Shown here piece by piece: positions 1-8,125 of a stretch of DNA of 33,351 bases; position 1 is the first letter of the stretch; the number at the start of each line of letters is the position of its first letter. The stretch lies in NCBI GenBank assembly GCA_938044775.1, contig CALIOE010000051.1, forward strand, positions 1-33,351, in the 5' to 3' direction. The position numbers were made by a program, and so were the translations under genes. The notes beneath the pieces were generated by a model. It was given only the letters and a program-made list of their open reading frames with translations, was not told the origin of the DNA and did not search any database. The stretch is from an uncultured Rhizobiaceae group bacterium. Lineage in GTDB: Bacteria > Pseudomonadota > Alphaproteobacteria > Rhizobiales > Rhizobiaceae.

Positions 1-2
1 CC

Positions 3-173
3 ATCCAATGCATGCAAGGGCAGGAACACTTGTGGGATTTCTACAGGAATGTTGCCGAAAACCGGGGCAATCATTTCCGCCGCAACTCGGGGGGACAGGC
101 CGGTGGGCGGGCTGCGAAATATGCCGAGGGCTTTGAGACAATTTTTCCTCGCACAGTGGATGAACTGGAATGA
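3..173 (+). CDS. galB: 4-oxalomesaconate hydratase, GalB type (PIG-L/LmbE-like), C-terminal part
   Basis: This is the last 56 codons of a gene entering from the left edge, read in the frame whose stop TGA overlaps the ATG of the next gene (ATGA). The visible tail has the pattern IQCM-GQEHLW--Y, then a basic stretch and a final YAEGF/FPR segment, which I recognise from memory as the C-terminus of Pseudomonas GalB. GalB is a zinc-dependent hydratase that converts 4-oxalomesaconate to 4-carboxy-4-hydroxy-2-oxoadipate (CHA). The downstream genes encode the enzymes acting just before and after this step, which supports the call. It is a different fold from the amidohydrolase LigJ, which does the same reaction in Sphingobium. 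The catalytic N-terminal domain lies outside the window, so activity cannot be judged here. Confidence 0.8.
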   Translation: MQCMQGQEHLWDFYRNVAENRGNHFRRNSGGQAGGRAAKYAEGFETIFPRTVDELE

Positions 174-862
174 ACCATCAGCCGGGAACAACGGGCATTG
201 TTGTCCAGAACATCGAACGCGCCGATCAGGGCATCATTGACGGGCTGGCGAAGTTCGGCGTGGCAACAGTGCATGAAGCTCAGGGCCGCAAAGGTCTTCT
301 GGCCGACTATATGCGCCCTATATATTCTGGAGCACGGATTGCCGGTTCTGCCGTTACTATCCTCGCACCACCCTGTGACAACTGGATGATTCATGTGGCC
401 ATTGAGCAGCTCCAGCCCGGTGACGTGATGTTGCTGGGCACGATTACGCCGTCAAACGGTGGGTATTTCGGCGATCTGCTGGCGACATCGGCAAAGAACA
501 GGGGATGCCGCGGCATGATCATCGATGCCGGCGTGCGCGATATTGCTGATCTGAAAGAGATGGACTTTCCAGTTTGGTCCAGGTCGGTACATGCACAAGG
601 CACGATCAAAGAGACGCTGGGCTCGGTAAACGTGCCTGTTGTCTGCGCCGAAGAACTCGTCAATCCGGGCGACATTGTTGTTGCCGACGACGATGGTGTT
701 TGTGTTGTTCGACGTGAAGAAGCCGCTGATGTCCTTGAAAAAGCACGTGGACGCGAAGCAAACGAAGCCGGCAAACGCAAGCGGTTTGAAGCAGGTGAGC
801 TGGGCCTTGACATCTATGATATGCGGGGGCGGCTCGCAGAAAAGGGCCTGAAATACATTTGA
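170..862 (+). CDS. ligK: 4-carboxy-4-hydroxy-2-oxoadipate aldolase (RraA/HMG-CHA aldolase family)
   Basis: Cytosolic class II aldolase that cleaves CHA to pyruvate and oxaloacetate; the family also decarboxylates oxaloacetate. The 230-residue length is normal. The RraA-fold signature is clear: a GDLLATSA segment followed by [15 protein letters not shown], giving the substrate-binding Arg and metal-binding Asp, then a W-R-V-A-GT segment that closes the active site. The ATG at 170 overlaps the galB stop by 4 bases, so the start is fixed by translational coupling. ligU follows after a short gap. RraA relatives include RNase E inhibitors, but the neighbours and the family-typical C-terminal extension (basic helix, then IYDMRG) argue for the aldolase. 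Also called galC. Confidence 0.92.
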   Translation: MNHQPGTTGIVVQNIERADQGIIDGLAKFGVATVHEAQGRKGLLADYMRPIYSGARIAGSAVTILAPPCDNWMIHVAIEQLQPGDVMLLGTITPSNGGYFGDLLATSAKNRGCRGMIIDAGVRDIADLKEMDFPVWSRSVHAQGTIKETLGSVNVPVVCAEELVNPGDIVVADDDGVCVVRREEAADVLEKARGREANEAGKRKRFEAGELGLDIYDMRGRLAEKGLKYI

Positions 863-893
863 CTGCACATTTCCCTTACTGTTGGACGGTTTC

Positions 894-1949
894 ATGACGC
901 GCGGCGTGCGCTGCATGTGGATGCGTGGTGGAACGTCGAAAGGCGGGTATTTTCTGGCAGACGACCTGCCGGCCGATTCCACCGAGCGTGATGCCGTCCT
1001 GATGCGTGTTATGGGCACCCCTGATGTGCGCCAGATCGACGGCATGGGTGGTTCCGATCCGTTGACCTCCAAGGTTGCGGTGCTGAAGAAGTCTGAACGG
1101 GAAGGCATCGATGTTGACTATCTGTTTCTTCAGGTCTTCGTCGATCAGCCGGTCGTAACCGATGCGCAGAATTGCGGGAACATATTGGCTGGTGTCGGCC
1201 CTTTTGCCATCGAGCGTGGTCTGGTTGCTGCACAAAATGGCGAAACCCCTATAGCCATCTTTATGGAGAACACGGGACAGGTCGCTGTTGCGCGGGTGGC
1301 AACGCCCGGTGGCTCGGTCAGCTATAAGGGCGACGCCCGGATCGACGGCGTACCCGGCGGATCTTCGCCGGTACCGATTGCGTTCAAGGACACGGCCGGA
1401 TCTTCATGCGGCGCATTGCTGCCCACCGGCAACGTGGTCGACACGGTCGAAGGCGTTGACGTGACCTTGATCGACAATGGAATGCCTTGCGTTGTTTTGC
1501 GAGCCGGCGACATGGGTATTGCGGGGGACGAAGCCCCGGAAGAACTGGAGGCAAACACTGATCTTCGGGAGAAACTGGAAGCAATCCGCCTTAGCTGCGG
1601 ACCGCTGATGAATCTTGGCGACGTCAGCAAAAAATCTGTACCGAAAATGACGATGGTCAGTGGGCCGCGCACTGGTGGGGCAATTGCAACGCGTACATTC
1701 ATACCCCATCGCTGCCACAAGACGATTGGAGTTTTAGGCGCTGTCAGCGTGGCAACGGCCTGCCTGATTGAGGGTACGACTGCTTATACACTGGCCAGCC
1801 GCGGCGAAGGAGACAAACGCAGTCTGTCCATAGAGCATCCCACGGGAGAGATGACCGTGGTTGCTACCCTGGATGGAGACGGCACGGTAAGCGAGGCAGC
1901 AATCCTGCGGACTGCCCGCAAGCTGATGGATGGAGAGGTATTCGTGTGA
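894..1949 (+). CDS. ligU: 4-oxalomesaconate tautomerase (PrpF family)
   Basis: Isomerises 4-oxalomesaconate between the tautomer made by PDC hydrolysis and the one used by the hydratase. It belongs to the PrpF/diaminopimelate-epimerase-like fold. The N-terminus MTRGVRCMWMRGGTSKGGYF is the family hallmark, with the conserved GGTSKG loop; a second half-site motif, SSCGALLPTGN, lies mid-protein, and NCGN sits near residue 95. I chose ATG 894 (351 residues); an in-frame TTG 12 bases upstream is less likely because homologues begin at the M-R-G-x-R-C-x-W motif. The stop overlaps the GTG start of ligI (GTGTGA), so both are translated from one message. Also called galD. PrpF proper (2-methylaconitate isomerase) is excluded mainly by context. 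Confidence 0.9.
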   Translation: MTRGVRCMWMRGGTSKGGYFLADDLPADSTERDAVLMRVMGTPDVRQIDGMGGSDPLTSKVAVLKKSEREGIDVDYLFLQVFVDQPVVTDAQNCGNILAGVGPFAIERGLVAAQNGETPIAIFMENTGQVAVARVATPGGSVSYKGDARIDGVPGGSSPVPIAFKDTAGSSCGALLPTGNVVDTVEGVDVTLIDNGMPCVVLRAGDMGIAGDEAPEELEANTDLREKLEAIRLSCGPLMNLGDVSKKSVPKMTMVSGPRTGGAIATRTFIPHRCHKTIGVLGAVSVATACLIEGTTAYTLASRGEGDKRSLSIEHPTGEMTVVATLDGDGTVSEAAILRTARKLMDGEVFV

Positions 1950-2833
1950 GCGATCAGACAATGGACCCGGATTGGCTGAAGTTTCATCCAAATCCAAAGC
2001 AACCCGAATTCGTCCTGCCCGCGGGAGCGGTAGATGCGCATTGCCATGTATTTGGTCCGTCGCCCCGCTTTCCGTTTGCACCCGAGCGCAAATATACGCC
2101 GTGCAATGCGGGCAAAGAAAAGCTCTATGAATTGCGGGATTATCTCGGATTCACCCGCAATGTGATCGTTCAGGCGACCTGTCACGGTAAAGACAACAGC
2201 GCAATGGTGGATGCTTGTCGTACGGCGGGCGATCTGGCGCGTGGTATTGCCAGTGTTGGTTCCGACGTTTCCCGTGATGAACTGGTTGAGATGCATGAAG
2301 CCGGCGTGCGGGGCGTGCGGTTCAATTTCGTCAAACGTCTGGTGGATGCCACGCCGCGGGAAGTTTTCATTGAGATCGCTGAGAGAATTCAGGAGTTCAA
2401 TTGGTCGATCGTGGTGTATTTTGAGGCGGCCGACCTGCACGGGCTGGAAGCTTTCTTAAAGCAGCTGCCGGGTATCATTGTCGTCGATCACATGGGGCGG
2501 CCCGATGTCAGCAAAGGTGTTGACCATCCGGATTTTGGGCGCTTTGTCCGGCTCATGACGGAGAACGAAAACATCTGGACCAAAGTGACATGCCCGGAGC
2601 GGCTTACTGTGGCCGGTGTGCCTTATGATGACGTGCTGCCGTTTTATCAAACCATTGTGGACCAGTTCGAAGATCGTGTTCTGTGGGGCACTGACTGGCC
2701 GCATCCCAACATGAAATCGCACATGCCGGATGATGGGGCGCTTGTTGACTATATTCCAAAGATTGCCAGAACCAGCGGCCAACAACGAAAGTTGCTGGTA
2801 TCAAATCCCATGCGGTTGTATTGGGCGGATTGA
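1946..2833 (+). CDS. ligI: 2-pyrone-4,6-dicarboxylate hydrolase (lactonase)
   Basis: Amidohydrolase-superfamily TIM barrel that opens the lactone ring of 2-pyrone-4,6-dicarboxylate (PDC) to 4-oxalomesaconate. Visible motifs are VDAHCHVFGP near residue 30 (the HxH-type strand-1 motif), an internal arginine-rich GVRGVRFNFV, VVDHMGRPD (strand-6 His), and LWGTDWPHPN near residue 248 with the catalytic Asp. LigI is known to work without a bound metal, unlike most of its superfamily. The GTG at 1946 overlaps the ligU stop; a later ATG at 1961 is possible but would lose coupling. The length of 295 residues matches the family. It closes the operon in this window, so the dioxygenase and dehydrogenase making PDC presumably lie left of the edge or elsewhere. 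Confidence 0.93.
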   Translation: MSDQTMDPDWLKFHPNPKQPEFVLPAGAVDAHCHVFGPSPRFPFAPERKYTPCNAGKEKLYELRDYLGFTRNVIVQATCHGKDNSAMVDACRTAGDLARGIASVGSDVSRDELVEMHEAGVRGVRFNFVKRLVDATPREVFIEIAERIQEFNWSIVVYFEAADLHGLEAFLKQLPGIIVVDHMGRPDVSKGVDHPDFGRFVRLMTENENIWTKVTCPERLTVAGVPYDDVLPFYQTIVDQFEDRVLWGTDWPHPNMKSHMPDDGALVDYIPKIARTSGQQRKLLVSNPMRLYWAD

Positions 2834-2884
2834 TCGGGGTTATGGCCTCAGTTTGGCTGGCCGCCCTGTGAACCTCTCCCCGAT
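2833..2884 (+). terminator. Possible terminator hairpin after the lig operon
   Basis: A 7-base inverted repeat, ATCGGGG and CCCCGAT, brackets about 38 bases, with two GGCC blocks inside that could pair as a second stem. A short AT-rich tail (ATTT) follows on the plus strand. It begins at the ligI stop. The loop is long and the T-tract weak, so this is a candidate only. Confidence 0.35.
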
Positions 2885-2973
2885 ATTTCCAATGCGAAGC
2901 AGCGATTGGGCACTTTGAAAGGTCTAACCATAATATCTGACGCTTCCGGCCATAGCGGCCGTTCAATGGCTTC

Positions 2974-2990
2974 ACGATGAGACTCATCGT
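2974..2990. repeat. 17-base perfect odd palindrome, operator-like
   Basis: ACGATGAG-A-CTCATCGT reads the same on both strands around one central base. As RNA it would form a 7-bp stem with a 3-base loop; as DNA it has the shape of a dimeric repressor operator. It sits in the 265-base gap between ligI and the small exported protein gene, in which I see no gene. Confidence 0.5.
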
Positions 2991-3098
2991 CAACCCGGAA
3001 GCAGGCGTTCTGAAATTGAAATCGTTGGCATCGTGAGGAGTGCATGAGCTCCATTCACTCAAACGTAATTCGCACTGCTACAGTGTCTTAAACAGTAC

Positions 3099-3371
3099 TT
3101 ATGAGCGAGAATACCTGTTGGTGCTCAAACTACGCGTCATGTGGCGACCGTCCTGACAGAACACTTCGACACCAAAATAGTCTTTCGCCTCCAACGCTTC
3201 CTCACGATTGATGATGATGGAATCGATCTGGCAATAAGAGTCTATAGAGAAAAGTCGTTTTAGCCCGTTGAGCCAGGGTGGATCAGAAGACTGAGCGGAT
3301 GTGACCGTAAAAACACTGATGCCCATCAGCGCAAAGATGAGCACGAATGAGGACTGTTTGCACACAAGCAT
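3099..3371 (-). CDS. Small exported protein, unknown function
   Basis: Ninety residues with a clear Sec signal peptide: a Lys near the N-terminus, a hydrophobic run (SSFVLIFALMGISVFTV) and a likely cleavage after TSA at about residue 26. The mature part is about 64 residues and contains two cysteines (CQID and FCQDG) that could form one disulfide in the periplasm. The start is supported by a strong Shine-Dalgarno, GGGAGG, about 6 bases before the ATG on the minus strand. I do not recognise the family. It stands alone, facing the lig operon tail-to-tail, with an inverted-repeat-rich gap upstream. That it is a real gene rests on the signal peptide plus ribosome binding site. Confidence 0.6.
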   Translation of the reverse strand: MLVCKQSSFVLIFALMGISVFTVTSAQSSDPPWLNGLKRLFSIDSYCQIDSIIINREEALEAKDYFGVEVFCQDGRHMTRSLSTNRYSRS

Positions 3372-3719
3372 GGCATTACCTCCCGGTAAGTGCGGACAGC
3401 GCTTGTGCTTCTCGAAATGCCTGGCCAGTTTGCCCGAAACTTGTCTCGACGAATAATCGCCAAGTCCTGGTTAGCCCCTTGCCATAGGCTACGCCTATGC
3501 CTTCACAATAACAAGTTTCGAAGGAACAGCCTGTTCAGTGATATGATGGGGTCAGAACGAACGATAACGGCAGGACCAGTCTGCCTTCGGAGATATCACT
3601 CAGTCTTCTGCAAGACCTGACTCCTCATGGGCCACCGCTGGTGGGTATGAACACCACAGCAGGGATCGGTACGAGGCCGCCGGTTTACAGCGTCCTGACC
3701 ATCAAACTTTTCCATCAGA
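3372..3719. other. 348-base gap without a supported gene, rich in inverted repeats
   Basis: No open frame here has a convincing start and composition. The notable content is a 10-base perfect inverted repeat (3435-3444 with 3511-3520) enclosing a 7-bp hairpin (3483-3499), and a small GAACA/TGTTC dyad at 3524-3536. The right half, about 3540-3719, shows nothing I can name. Confidence 0.5.
3435..3520. repeat. Nested inverted repeats forming a possible long stem-loop
   Basis: CGAAACTTGT at 3435 is perfectly complementary in inverted orientation to ACAAGTTTCG at 3511. Between them, CATAGGC-TAC-GCCTATG (3483-3499) is a perfect 7-bp hairpin with a three-base loop. The arrangement could be a structured RNA, a remnant of a miniature mobile element, or an extruded DNA structure; the sequence alone does not decide. 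Confidence 0.6.
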
Positions 3720-4055
3720 TCACTGGCACCTCATGAGCAGGTTGTATCCGCCGATCCTGAACGACATTTTCTTTCCGCCCTCAGTCAGTACGACCAGGAT
3801 TTTGCCGTTGGCGGCCTGCCATTCACCACGCCACTTGGACCTTCGCTTCGTTACGGTAAGGAGTGAATTCTTGATGGCTGCGAAGCCATGGCCACTGACT
3901 GAAACTCTGGCTGTTGTGGCGTTCACCAATCGCGCGCTGGACTTGAAGTCATCCACGCCGGTGCAATTTTTCCAACTGGCTGCACTGGCCTGCGTGATTG
4001 CAAGTGAGGACAACAGCGCACAGCCAGCCACTGCCGCTTTAGTCATGATCTTCAT
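3720..4055 (-). CDS. Small exported basic protein, unknown function
   Basis: The reading frame gives 111 residues with a signal peptide (hydrophobic AAVAGCALLSSLAI, likely cut after ASA near residue 25). The mature part is basic and carries two cysteines, one near its N-terminus (NCTG) and one at the extreme C-terminus (MRCQ), suggesting an end-to-end disulfide. A central VSVSGHGF segment and alternating hydrophobic strands look like a small beta protein. Translation could start at the first ATG or three codons later at MTKAAV, where GGAAATGAA gives a better-placed ribosome binding site. I do not recognise a family. It is unlinked to its neighbours; the next gene on this strand upstream is the tRNA. 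Confidence 0.6.
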   Translation of the reverse strand: MKIMTKAAVAGCALLSSLAITQASAASWKNCTGVDDFKSSARLVNATTARVSVSGHGFAAIKNSLLTVTKRRSKWRGEWQAANGKILVVLTEGGKKMSFRIGGYNLLMRCQ

Positions 4056-4260
4056 TTCCGGGTTTCCAAAGTGATCGTGTTCTACTCAGAAACTTCTGAC
4101 ACACTTTGCAGGACCTTGGAATTTGGATTTACTTTCACCGTTAATTACGGTGCACGCCATTGGTGCTCAGGGCTTTTTGGTTGAACGACACAAACGACCA
4201 GACGTGCTCGGCGATCTTCCAACACAATGGGCCCAAGTTTCTTAAAAACATAAGGAGAAT

Positions 4261-4337
4261 TGGTAGCGGGAGAGGGACTTGAACCCCCGACACGCGGATT
4301 ATGATTCCGCTGCTCTAACCAGCTGAGCTACCCCGCC
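4261..4337 (-). tRNA. tRNA-Met (anticodon CAT), elongator type
   Basis: The minus strand folds into a full 77-base cloverleaf with an encoded CCA end. The acceptor is GGCGGGG with TCCCGCT (G-U at both stem ends), the D stem GCTC/GAGC, the anticodon stem GCGGA/TCCGC around loop ATCATAA, and the T arm GGGGG-TTCAAGT-CCCTC. The anticodon CAT could belong to initiator Met, elongator Met or lysidine-modified Ile. The initiator is excluded because the anticodon stem lacks three G-C pairs and position 1 is a G-U pair, not a C-A mismatch. The A/T-flanked loop and overall sequence match alphaproteobacterial elongator tRNA-Met better than Ile2. It lies about 120 bases downstream of mnmA on the same strand. 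Confidence 0.93.
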
Positions 4338-4459
4338 ACTGGGGTGTACCACCAGCGCCGGTTGGCGGCTGCGCGGTGGCGTGGATATAGAGTTGGGGCA
4401 CACAGGGTGTCAACCGCAAACATGCTCCAATTCTGCAACCATGCGACGTGTGCCGGAAC

Positions 4460-5665
<1,206 letters not shown>

Positions 5666-5912
5666 GGGTATTGCCTCTTTTCTGCAAGCCGGTCGTTTGC
5701 CATGCTTTGGGTCCGAATTGCAAGCTTTCAACGGGGTTGGCAGCGTCGCAGTTCGAGCGCGGACGGCAAGCCGCAGGATCAAACTGGGGCGAATTGAATC
5801 TTTTTCAATTCCTTACCGAAACAATAATCTTAATTTCAGTAATTTTTAAGCGCTTGGGTCTAGTTTTGGTCTGTCAGGTCAGACTGAATTTTTGTTTTGA
5901 GTAGAGAGTAAT

Positions 5913-6188
5913 ATGACCGAACAGATACGTCCAAGGGTAAAGTACGTTATCGGCCCGGACGGAAGTCCGCTTACAATTGCGGATCTTCCACCTTCCTCAA
6001 CCCGTCGTTGGGTTATCCGTCGCAAGGCGGAAGTGGTCGCTGCCGTGCGCGGCGGGCTGCTGAGTCTGGAGGAAGCGTGCCAGCGCTACACCCTGACCGT
6101 AGAGGAGTTTCTCTCCTGGCAGGCATCGATTGATGATCACGGCCTCGCCGGCCTGCGCACGACGCGCATCCAACAATACCGCCATTAA
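5913..6188 (+). CDS. sciP: SciP, small inhibitor of CtrA-dependent transcription (DUF1153)
   Basis: A 91-residue helix-turn-helix protein. In Caulobacter SciP binds CtrA and DNA and blocks activation of CtrA-dependent genes in G1 cells. The family signature is nearly complete: KYVIGPDGSPLT near residue 10, ADLPP, then RRKAEVVAAVRGGLLSLEEA in the recognition region, and the C-terminal HGLAGLR---IQQYR. A GAGAG ribosome binding site precedes the ATG. It is divergent from mnmA, with a 247-base AT-rich gap between the two starts; I saw no full CtrA site in that gap. Genes for ChpT (25865) and EipA (24997) also occur in this window. Direct repression of CtrA targets in this organism is inference from the family. 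Confidence 0.93.
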   Translation: MTEQIRPRVKYVIGPDGSPLTIADLPPSSTRRWVIRRKAEVVAAVRGGLLSLEEACQRYTLTVEEFLSWQASIDDHGLAGLRTTRIQQYRH

Positions 6189-6304
6189 TCACCGTCGAAA
6201 CTGAGCCACCGGGGGGCGGTTTTCAGTATTCAGATGGAAACATCGGGACGCGCAGCCTGTTTCAGGTGCGTGTTCCTTGTGTTGTGCCCGTTTGGCGTGC
6301 CGTC

Positions 6305-6320
6305 TTAACGGCTGGTTTAC
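6305..6320 (+). promoter_or_regulatory. Near-consensus CtrA binding site upstream of the Fis-type gene
   Basis: TTAA-CGGCTGG-TTTAC has the exact 7-base spacing of the CtrA full site TTAA-N7-TTAAC, with one mismatch. It lies 116 bases before the ATG at 6436 and about 117 bases after the sciP stop. CtrA control is inferred from the motif alone. Confidence 0.45.
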
Positions 6321-6435
6321 CATAAACAATCATAGTGATTGAGAGTTTTCGGTTCGTAACATTCCGGGAACCACGGCCTGCCGTGTGCGAAACCAGTCCA
6401 GATAACGAGACATTCCATACAGGGAAATCTGCAGC

Positions 6436-6738
6436 ATGAATGAAGACAACCGCGAACCGCGCGGGCAATTTGATATCGATCCTCATATCGGTCGCAAACT
6501 CGACGATGTAGAACGCGATCTGATACTAGGAACGCTTACGCGTTGTGGTGGCAACAGGACGTGGGCATCAGACATTTTGGGGATTTCTGTGCGCACGCTT
6601 CGCAACAAGCTGCAAAGATACGAAGGCGGGCCCAACAAGATTGCAGCCTCTAAGGCCGGTCGTATGCGCCGCTCTGATGAAGATGCACTGACCACCCGTT
6701 TGCGCGACTACGATCCGGGTTCGCGGCTTCCTTCCTGA
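6436..6738 (+). CDS. Small Fis-type helix-turn-helix DNA-binding protein
   Basis: One hundred residues with a Fis/NtrC C-terminal-type DNA-binding domain at about residues 24-62: an acidic helix (DVERDLILGTL), then GGNRTWASDILGISVRTLRNKL, where NRT-A---LGIS--TLRNKL is the hallmark. There is no receiver or AAA+ domain, so it is not a sigma-54 activator by itself; it resembles the free-standing FlbD/NtrC tails of alphaproteobacteria. The start is supported by GGGAAA about 10 bases upstream. The basic C-terminus is probably disordered. Its 3' end overlaps the convergent pqiA-like gene by 31 bases. A near-CtrA site upstream and proximity to sciP suggest a role in cell-cycle or flagellar regulation, which is inference. 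Confidence 0.8.
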   Translation: MNEDNREPRGQFDIDPHIGRKLDDVERDLILGTLTRCGGNRTWASDILGISVRTLRNKLQRYEGGPNKIAASKAGRMRRSDEDALTTRLRDYDPGSRLPS

Positions 6739-7220
6739 ACGGCGCTGCCAGCTGCCTCTCGTGTTGTCGCTGGTTTTTTCTTCAGCAATCCTGCGGCTAT
6801 GGCGCCGGTAATGGCGCTCGTCCCATAAAACCAGATGCCTGGCTGCGCAAATGCGTCTGCCAGACCGGATGACTTTGCAGCAAAGATGACCAGGGCGACG
6901 AGCAAAACGTCCATCATCGACCATTTAGACAACACCCCGGCAAATCGGGTGATCGGCGAATGGGCGAAGCTGGAATTCGGTGCGATTGCGGTCAGAAAAA
7001 CGATGCCGAGCTTGGTCACCGGAAAGACAATCGAGAAAATCAGAACTGCGAGCGCGATCAGCCAGCTGCCTTCCTGCCAAAGGCCGAAAAACAGGCTGAG
7101 CAGCGATGGTGTTTCGTTGAAGAAGTAAAGCTTTTCAAAGCGGACGATTGGCAAAACGATGCCGAGACCGAAACAGACCGCGGAAACCAGCAGCAACAGA
7201 GCTATAGCCGAGCGCATCAT
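6708..7220 (-). CDS. PqiA-like (paraquat-inducible protein A domain) membrane protein
   Basis: The protein has 170 residues and about four membrane segments: near the N-terminus (IALLLLVSAVCFGLGIVLPI), two central ones, and a C-terminal one (STSAITGAIAAG region). The PqiA-domain signature KWSMMDVLLVALVIF sits just after residue 110. It carries one PqiA domain, whereas E. coli PqiA has two. PqiA proteins are inner-membrane partners of MCE-type lipid transport systems, but no pqiB (MCE) gene is present here. It starts 12 bases after the DUF4198 gene with GGAAG before its ATG, so the two are probably co-transcribed. The C-terminal 25 residues are polar and likely disordered. Confidence 0.8.
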   Translation of the reverse strand: MMRSAIALLLLVSAVCFGLGIVLPIVRFEKLYFFNETPSLLSLFFGLWQEGSWLIALAVLIFSIVFPVTKLGIVFLTAIAPNSSFAHSPITRFAGVLSKWSMMDVLLVALVIFAAKSSGLADAFAQPGIWFYGTSAITGAIAAGLLKKKPATTREAAGSAVQEGSREPGS

Positions 7221-7232
7221 TCAGCTTCCGCG

Positions 7233-8075
7233 TCAGTTCTGGCGTTCGTAGGTCAAAGATGCCCAGAAGCTTTGCCAATGAGCTCCCTCGGCGATTTTGC
7301 CGGTCGCCACAACCTCGGTCATCCTGATTGCATTGAGCAGATAGGGGCCAGGGCCGAGTGCCGGAATGGCCGCCTCGCCATTGGCGTCGGTTTTAATGCG
7401 GGCTGCGAATTCTGTACCGATGCCGGCGAAGACCTTAACAGTCGCACCGGCCAGTGGCTTTCCTCTGAACAGCAATTTCACAGGCATGGGTTCGTCGGCC
7501 TTCAGCAAACCGGGATGCTTCAAGGCAATCAGTTCTATCGTCAGACCTGTTGCCTGATCCCGGCCCTCTTTCCTGCCGCCCACATCAACCAGTGTTTTGG
7601 CATAGCGTGCATAGAGTTCCTTAATGCCTTGCCTGGGTTTTCCGGCTTTATCGTGAAGCGGCAGCACGCCGTCAATGCCTTCCTTTTCAATGTATTTTGT
7701 GAATTTGTCCCAGGTCTTGAAAGTCAGCCGGTCGATGTTGCTCTGGTGCAGGAATATTGCGAGACCGGGTGTGGCAAAGGTGTGTTTCAGCGCCGGTCGG
7801 TCGCCATCAATGCTCTTGATTTCACGCATTCTTCCGTCCTGCCACAGCTCGGAGCGGACGTTCCAGCGTGTAATCCAGGGAAGTTCATTACCCTTGAAGC
7901 GCTGGCCTAGCCGGTGTCTCACATTAAGTTCGCTGTCTACCGGTGGATCAAACCGTTCCGGCATCAGATAATATTCATGAGCAGCGGCAGCCGCCGTAAG
8001 AAGGGAAAATATCAGGCTGGCCACGATCAGCTTTAAAGGCAATTTGTTTCCTTCCGGACTGGCTTGTCCCGCCAT
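7233..8075 (-). CDS. DUF4198 exported protein (possible periplasmic metal-uptake component)
   Basis: The frame gives 280 residues with a signal peptide (LIVASLIFSLLTAAAAA) and probable cleavage right at or before AHEYYLMP, so the mature protein would begin with or near His-Glu. DUF4198 proteins typically start this way and often accompany nickel or cobalt uptake genes. The rest is predicted beta-rich. A C-terminal Ig-like or transthyretin-like module around residues 190-250 (PVKLLFRGKPLAGATVKVF, then KTDANGEAAIPAL) resembles the carboxypeptidase-regulatory fold. The divergent HupE/UreJ-type permease starts only 50 bases away, and a PqiA-like gene follows on the same strand. A metal-related role is inferred from family and neighbour; the substrate is unknown. 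The ribosome binding site is weak. Confidence 0.78.
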   Translation of the reverse strand: MAGQASPEGNKLPLKLIVASLIFSLLTAAAAAHEYYLMPERFDPPVDSELNVRHRLGQRFKGNELPWITRWNVRSELWQDGRMREIKSIDGDRPALKHTFATPGLAIFLHQSNIDRLTFKTWDKFTKYIEKEGIDGVLPLHDKAGKPRQGIKELYARYAKTLVDVGGRKEGRDQATGLTIELIALKHPGLLKADEPMPVKLLFRGKPLAGATVKVFAGIGTEFAARIKTDANGEAAIPALGPGPYLLNAIRMTEVVATGKIAEGAHWQSFWASLTYERQN

Positions 8076-8125
8076 GACATTTGTGCAGGATTGCGACTTA
8101 ATAAAAAAGATTAGCGGTTACAAAC

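Noticed and set aside
2604-3062. A 152-codon minus-strand frame running from ligI into the gap.
   Set aside because: Half of it is antisense to ligI, and the rest has biased, motif-free composition with no good ribosome binding site; it could be a decayed fragment but I cannot support it.
3088-3102. TTAA-N7-TTAT resembling a CtrA site.
   Set aside because: It has a mismatch and sits at the 3' end of the small exported gene, not before any start.
3390-3620. A 76-codon plus-strand frame in the inverted-repeat gap.
   Set aside because: No ribosome binding site, odd composition and overlap with nested inverted repeats; I see no family.
6960-7910. A 316-codon plus-strand frame opposite PqiA and DUF4198.
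   Set aside because: It covers two recognised minus-strand genes across their junction and has no domain signature.
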